Origin: DYJK01 sp040755055
GTDB taxonomy: Bacteria > Bacteroidota > Ignavibacteria > Ignavibacteriales > Melioribacteraceae
Length of the DNA: 64,000 nt
NCBI GenBank assembly: GCA_040755055.1
Contig: JBFMBS010000005.1
Span: 1-64,000, forward strand
Direction: 5' to 3'
Under the pieces are notes generated by a model, which saw only the letters and a program-made list of their open reading frames with translations, was not told the DNA's origin and ran no database searches. This document shows, in pieces, positions 60,338 to 64,000 of this stretch. Position 1 is the stretch's first letter. Every line of letters begins with the position of its first letter. The position numbers and the translations under genes were made by a program.

Positions 60338-62575
60338 ATGAGAAATTTTTACTCTGTTTTAATTCTTTCCTTTTTTTTAACAGCTTCAGCACTTTATCAA
60401 AAAGTATCTGCACAGCAAGAAATTAGAAAACCCACAGCGGAAGCAGTTAAAATTGATAAACCCTTTGAGCTAACCGGAAAATTGGATAACCCGGCTTGGC
60501 AAAAAGCCAAACCGGTTGAACTTAATTTTGAATTCCAACCGTCGGATAATACCCCGGCTCAACAGAAAACGATTGCTTATATATTGTATGATGATAATAA
60601 TATTTATTTCGGATTTAGATGTTATGATACTAATTCCAAACAGATAAGGGCGAATATTTCGGATAGGGATAAAATTTGGCAAGATGATTACGTTGGAGTT
60701 TTAATCGATACATATGGCGATTACCAGAAGGCATACGAGTTGTTTGTAAATCCATTTGGAATCCAGGGTGATGGAATTGCTACATTGAACAACGAGGATA
60801 TGTCGGTTGATTTGATCTGGTATTCCGCAGCATCGGTAAATGATGAAGGTTGGACGGCGGAATATAAAATTCCATTTAAGAATTTGTCTTTCCCCGATGA
60901 GGAAGATCATATTTGGCCACTACATCTTATAAGGAATCTACCGCGCGAAAGCAGAATAATAAATTCCTGGATGCGGATAGAAAGAAACATCCCTTCTATA
61001 ATTCCACAAAGCGGATTGATGACCGGAATTAAAAATATAAAGGGCGGCGGTGCGTTGGAATTGCTTCCTTATGCAATTGGCGAACTTGCCGGTGCGAGGG
61101 AAAATTTTGATGATCCAAACTCAAAATTTAATTATGATCCACTCGTTGGAAGGGTGGGCGGCGGAATTAAATATTCCCCCGGTCCAAATTTTTCATTAGA
61201 AGCGGTAATCAATCCGGATTTCAGCCAGATAGAATCAGACGCCGACCAGATAGATGTTAATACAACATTTGCACTTTATTATGATGAGAAACGCCCTTTC
61301 TTTTTAACCGGCAACGATCTGCTTGAAACACCAATGTATTATTCAAGATCGATTAATAATCCGCTTGCAGCCGGAAGAATAACCGGTAAAGCCGGCAATC
61401 TTTCATTTTTATATTTGTCTGCTTACGATAGAAACACGATCATTGTTGTTCCTGGCGAAGAGAGAAGCAATACGGTTTCAACAAATTTGAATTCGCTTGC
61501 AAACATTGGCCGGCTCCGTTATGATTTCGGCGACGAGATTTATATCGGGGCTTTATTGCTCGGTAGAAATTTTGAAGATGCACACAACTACTTGGTAGGA
61601 TTTGATTGGAATTACAAATTCTGGGAAAATTGGTATTTCAGCGGTGAAGGATTTTTAACCCAAACAAAAGAAATAGATGATGTGAATTTATTCGGTAATT
61701 CAAGAGAGTTCGCAAATACCGGTCATACGGCAGCATTTGACGGGGAAGATTACACCGGCAACGGGTTACATCTTTATCTCTCCCACACGGAACAGTCTTA
61801 TGATTTTGATATCGAGATAAATACAATCTCACCGACTTTTCAAACTTACAACGGTCTTTTCAGCCAGGTAGGTTATAACGAAATTAATATTGATAATGAA
61901 TTTAGTTTTTATCCCGATAGTTCATTCATCGATAGATGGGAAATGGAAGTATTTGGCGGAGCTAAATTTAATTTTGATGGAATTAGAAAAGACTTTTATA
62001 TAGCTCCCAGTATCTATTTCCTTATGAAAGGACAAACCGAATTTAACTTATCATATTTGGTTGTTAATAACGAAATTTTCAACGGGACATATTTTAAGAA
62101 TATAAACAGAATTCAATTTTATGCAAGTACGCGACCGATAAGCGAATTGTCTTTTTATATAAATGGAAGTGTTGGTAAATTTATTTACCGGACATCCAAC
62201 CCAAAGATGGGTTACGGACATAATTTTTATACCGGTTTTACACTCAAACCCTCGTCAAAGGTAAACATCTCTTTTGATTATTCACGCGCGCGTTTATCCG
62301 ACGACAATACAAAAGAACTTTTCTACGATGGAAACATATACCGGCTTATCAGCATTTACCAGTTTACATCTGAAATGTTTATCCGGTTAATTACGCAATA
62401 TAATTCGTTTGGTAGATCGTTCAATGTTTATCCGTTGTTCAGTTACAAACTGAATGCATTCACAACATTTTATCTTGGTGCTACCGCCGATTATCTCGAT
62501 TACAATGATGAGATCGGCATTCGAAATATTCAACAGCAATACTTTTTGAAGGTGCAGTATTTGTTTGGAATGTAG
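60338..62575 (+). CDS. CBM9 / DUF5916 outer-membrane protein
   Basis: 745 aa. Signal peptide (FLTASALYQKVSAQ). A CBM9-like domain (about 38-240: LTGKLDNPAWQKAKPVELNFEFQP, YILYDDNNIYFGFRCYD, YKIPFKNLSFP) is followed by the DUF5916 region (INPDFSQIESDADQIDVNTTFALYYDEKRPFFLTGNDLL) and a long barrel of amphipathic strands ending in an aromatic-rich C-terminus (VQYLFGM). Common in Bacteroidota and Ignavibacteria; may bind glycans or be part of an export or uptake system. Function unproven. Confidence 0.88.
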   Translation: MRNFYSVLILSFFLTASALYQKVSAQQEIRKPTAEAVKIDKPFELTGKLDNPAWQKAKPVELNFEFQPSDNTPAQQKTIAYILYDDNNIYFGFRCYDTNSKQIRANISDRDKIWQDDYVGVLIDTYGDYQKAYELFVNPFGIQGDGIATLNNEDMSVDLIWYSAASVNDEGWTAEYKIPFKNLSFPDEEDHIWPLHLIRNLPRESRIINSWMRIERNIPSIIPQSGLMTGIKNIKGGGALELLPYAIGELAGARENFDDPNSKFNYDPLVGRVGGGIKYSPGPNFSLEAVINPDFSQIESDADQIDVNTTFALYYDEKRPFFLTGNDLLETPMYYSRSINNPLAAGRITGKAGNLSFLYLSAYDRNTIIVVPGEERSNTVSTNLNSLANIGRLRYDFGDEIYIGALLLGRNFEDAHNYLVGFDWNYKFWENWYFSGEGFLTQTKEIDDVNLFGNSREFANTGHTAAFDGEDYTGNGLHLYLSHTEQSYDFDIEINTISPTFQTYNGLFSQVGYNEINIDNEFSFYPDSSFIDRWEMEVFGGAKFNFDGIRKDFYIAPSIYFLMKGQTEFNLSYLVVNNEIFNGTYFKNINRIQFYASTRPISELSFYINGSVGKFIYRTSNPKMGYGHNFYTGFTLKPSSKVNISFDYSRARLSDDNTKELFYDGNIYRLISIYQFTSEMFIRLITQYNSFGRSFNVYPLFSYKLNAFTTFYLGATADYLDYNDEIGIRNIQQQYFLKVQYLFGM

Positions 62576-62662
62576 AACGAAGAGTGCAGAATGTAGAATG
62601 GTTTTTTAATGCATGATAAACTATTAAAAAATAGTAAACCTATTTAATAGTTAAGATAGTAG

Positions 62663-63001
62663 CTATTCTGCCGGGACATTGAATTTTTTATGGAGTTCTC
62701 TCATCATTTTAACGGTCAATTCGCGCTTACCGCTTAAAATTTCCGAGACCCGATTCTTTCCTCCCATCGCCGCGGCTAAATCGGATTGTTTAATACCGAG
62801 TTGTTCCATTCTAAATTTTATTGCTTCTATAGGATCCGGCGGACCGATTGGAAAATGTTTTTGCTCATAAGCTTCGACAAGAGTAACAAGAACATCGAGC
62901 AAATCACCGTTTGGAGTGTTCGGCTTTGAATCGAAAAGCAGTTCTATTTTTTCGAGCGTTGCCTCGTAATCTTTCTTGGTTTTGATCGGTTTGATTGTCA
63001 T
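62663..63001 (-). CDS. HigA-like antitoxin (HTH-XRE)
   Basis: 112 aa. An N-terminal helical region (KKDYEATLEKIELLFDSKPNTPNGDLLDVLVTLVEAYE) and a C-terminal XRE HTH (QLGIKQSDLAAAMGGKNRVSEILSGKRELT). This is the HigA pattern, but no HigB toxin gene is next to it; instead the HicBA pair lies 15 bp upstream on the same strand. It may be an orphan regulator of the cluster. Confidence 0.85.
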   Translation of the reverse strand: MTIKPIKTKKDYEATLEKIELLFDSKPNTPNGDLLDVLVTLVEAYEQKHFPIGPPDPIEAIKFRMEQLGIKQSDLAAAMGGKNRVSEILSGKRELTVKMMRELHKKFNVPAE

Positions 63002-63016
63002 ATAGAATTGAGAATT

Positions 63017-63238
63017 TTATACTAACGATTTGAATTCATCTATTGTTAAACCGGACTGGGGGATAATTGCTCTAAGAGTGCCCCGATCCAATTTTTTATG
63101 ATCCGGGATGACTAGCTGTACAAAAGGATTATCTTTTCGAACAATCATGTGACTCCCTTCCCGGCGTTTTAGGTAGAAGCCAAATTTATTCAAAGCTTTT
63201 AAACAATCCTTTCCAGATACTCTTGGAAGTCCGCTCAT
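63017..63238 (-). CDS. hicA: HicA-type mRNA interferase toxin
   Basis: 73 aa double-stranded-RBD fold. LPRVSGKDCLKALNKFGFYLKRREGSHMIVRK with the catalytic His30 in GSH, then VVIPDHK-like VIPDHKKLDRGTLRAIIPQSGLTIDEF. HicA cleaves mRNA when free of HicB. Overlaps hicB by 4 bp. Confidence 0.94.
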   Translation of the reverse strand: MSGLPRVSGKDCLKALNKFGFYLKRREGSHMIVRKDNPFVQLVIPDHKKLDRGTLRAIIPQSGLTIDEFKSLV

Positions 63239-63441
63239 ATTGCAAGAAGAATTGTATCAAATGTTTCTTCGGGTACCGGAAGGTTATCTTCTTTCAATAC
63301 TTCAATGTAGCCGGTAATAGCTTCTTTTATATTAGCCACAGCTTCTTCTTTTGTTGTGCCTTGACTAATGCAGCCGGGTAGACTTGGACACTCGGCAACC
63401 CAATAGTTGTCTTCACCGCGATATATTATTACTTGTCGCAT
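63235..63441 (-). CDS. hicB: HicB-type antitoxin
   Basis: 68 aa, the partial RNase H-like HicB core: YWVAECPSLPGCISQGTTKEEAVANIKEAITGYIEVL. The short form without a C-terminal DNA-binding domain is common, so regulation may use the neighbouring HTH protein. Gene order antitoxin-toxin is the less usual hicBA order, seen in many environmental bacteria. Confidence 0.93.
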   Translation of the reverse strand: MRQVIIYRGEDNYWVAECPSLPGCISQGTTKEEAVANIKEAITGYIEVLKEDNLPVPEETFDTILLAI

Positions 63442-63809
63442 TATACCTCTTTTATTACTGTGTATAAGATATAAAAAACGGAAATTAAAATGTTATATGT
63501 AACTATTGCTGAATAGTTGCAATAACGTAGCATAAAAGAACGAAGATTGAAAAAAGATGGAAAGAATTTGTGATGATGTGTAATAACTCTATAAAAATCC
63601 GCAAAAAATTTTCCACTCCATACTTTAGGTGGAAATAAGTAATTTGTGAACAGCGAATAAAACAAACTAATGTTAGATTCGATTACTTGAAATCAACGAG
63701 AGCCCAAAACAAGATTGCCAGAAGCAATCAAGTTCAGGACACAGAACAAATTGAAATTCTTCGTCCCGCTTTGCGGGATTCAGAATTGCAAAATTAAAAA
63801 GGAGTACGC
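63442..63809. other. 368-bp gap with one REP-like hairpin
   Basis: No credible gene. TCCCGC-TTT-GCGGGA (63765-63779) is a 6-bp hairpin flanked by AATTCT / AGAATT arms (63755-63760 / 63782-63787). The hicB promoter (minus) and the M16 gene promoter (plus) must lie here. The ribosome site AAAAAGGAG (63797-63804) precedes the M16 start. Confidence 0.5.
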
Positions 63810-64000
63810 ATGAAACGAATTGTAGTTTTTTTCTTCTTGATGTATGCGGTAGTAATTGCGCAAGAGAAGCAAATTAGTGTTCAGTATATGCGTGTTGTGC
63901 TTCCGAACGGATTGAATGTTCTTTTACACGAAGACCATACAACTCCAATGGTAAGCGTTAATATGTGGTACCACGTAGGTTCCGGTAACGAGAAACCGGG
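63810..64000 (+). CDS. M16-family zinc peptidase, N-terminal part
   Basis: About 63 residues before the window ends. Signal peptide (VVFFFLMYAVVIAQE), then VVLPNGLNVLLHEDHTTPMVSVNMWYHVGSGNEKPG, the usual M16 N-terminal beta strand before the HxxEH motif, which would be just past the edge. AAGGAG ribosome site. Likely a periplasmic insulinase-like peptidase. Confidence 0.9.
   Translation, partial: MKRIVVFFFLMYAVVIAQEKQISVQYMRVVLPNGLNVLLHEDHTTPMVSVNMWYHVGSGNEKP

Noticed and set aside
63441..63665. 74-codon minus-strand ORF upstream of hicB
   Set aside because: Translation is rich in Phe/Tyr with no family motif, and it covers the region where the hicB promoter should be.

Overview
The window looks like a chromosomal segment of a Bacteroidota/Chlorobi-group bacterium, most likely Ignavibacteria (inference). 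Base composition is AT-rich. Two secreted proteins end in type IX secretion sorting domains with the PNPFNP signature (227-2500 and 17415-18680). There are also a CBM9/DUF5916 outer-membrane protein, a patatin-BamA fusion and many signal-peptide or lipoprotein products. I see no rRNA, tRNA or CRISPR array.

Layout. 1-226 is the end of an IS3-family element that cuts off the 5' end of a secreted metalloprotease gene. 2913-5606 is the housekeeping cluster rpmH-rnpA-yidD-yidC, followed by a patatin-like outer-membrane protein. 9.2-10.8 kb is an ECF sigma / membrane regulator / DUF4252 operon. 10.9-17.3 kb (minus) holds an efflux set (membrane fusion protein, MacB-like permease, TolC) with two methyltransferases. 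18.8-19.9 kb encodes the copper chaperones SCO and PCuAC. 23.4-26.3 kb is a sulfur module (MetZ-type enzyme, OsmC, two YeeE/YedE half-transporters) behind a structured leader RNA with a terminator. 26.6-36.7 kb is mixed: a lysozyme, a GH2 glycosidase, a serine hydrolase, a REP-associated tyrosine transposase (RAYT), trmB and a MOSC protein. 36.8-37.5 kb is a class D beta-lactamase.

The most striking locus is 41219-37691 (minus): ECF sigma factor, zinc-finger anti-sigma, a secreted precursor with four Cys-rich 20-residue repeats (EGKCG type), a DUF692 multinuclear iron oxidase, a DUF2063 partner and DoxX. This is an HvfABCD/bufferin-type copper-binding RiPP system, with an ECF-like promoter directly before the precursor gene. 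The rest contains an isoaspartyl peptidase, a second C1 peptidase, CstA, a PIG-L deacetylase, an RND efflux operon (49.0-54.9 kb), an ArsR / SRPBCC x3 / DoxX operon behind a perfect 24-bp palindrome, a TPR histidine kinase, a HicBA plus HigA-like cluster and the start of an M16 peptidase.

A second theme is palindromic intergenic DNA. At least ten compact inverted-repeat elements lie between genes, several with a GTAG foot as in REP elements. One lies in frame inside the RAYT gene itself and one forms the C-terminus of the RlmD-like methyltransferase.
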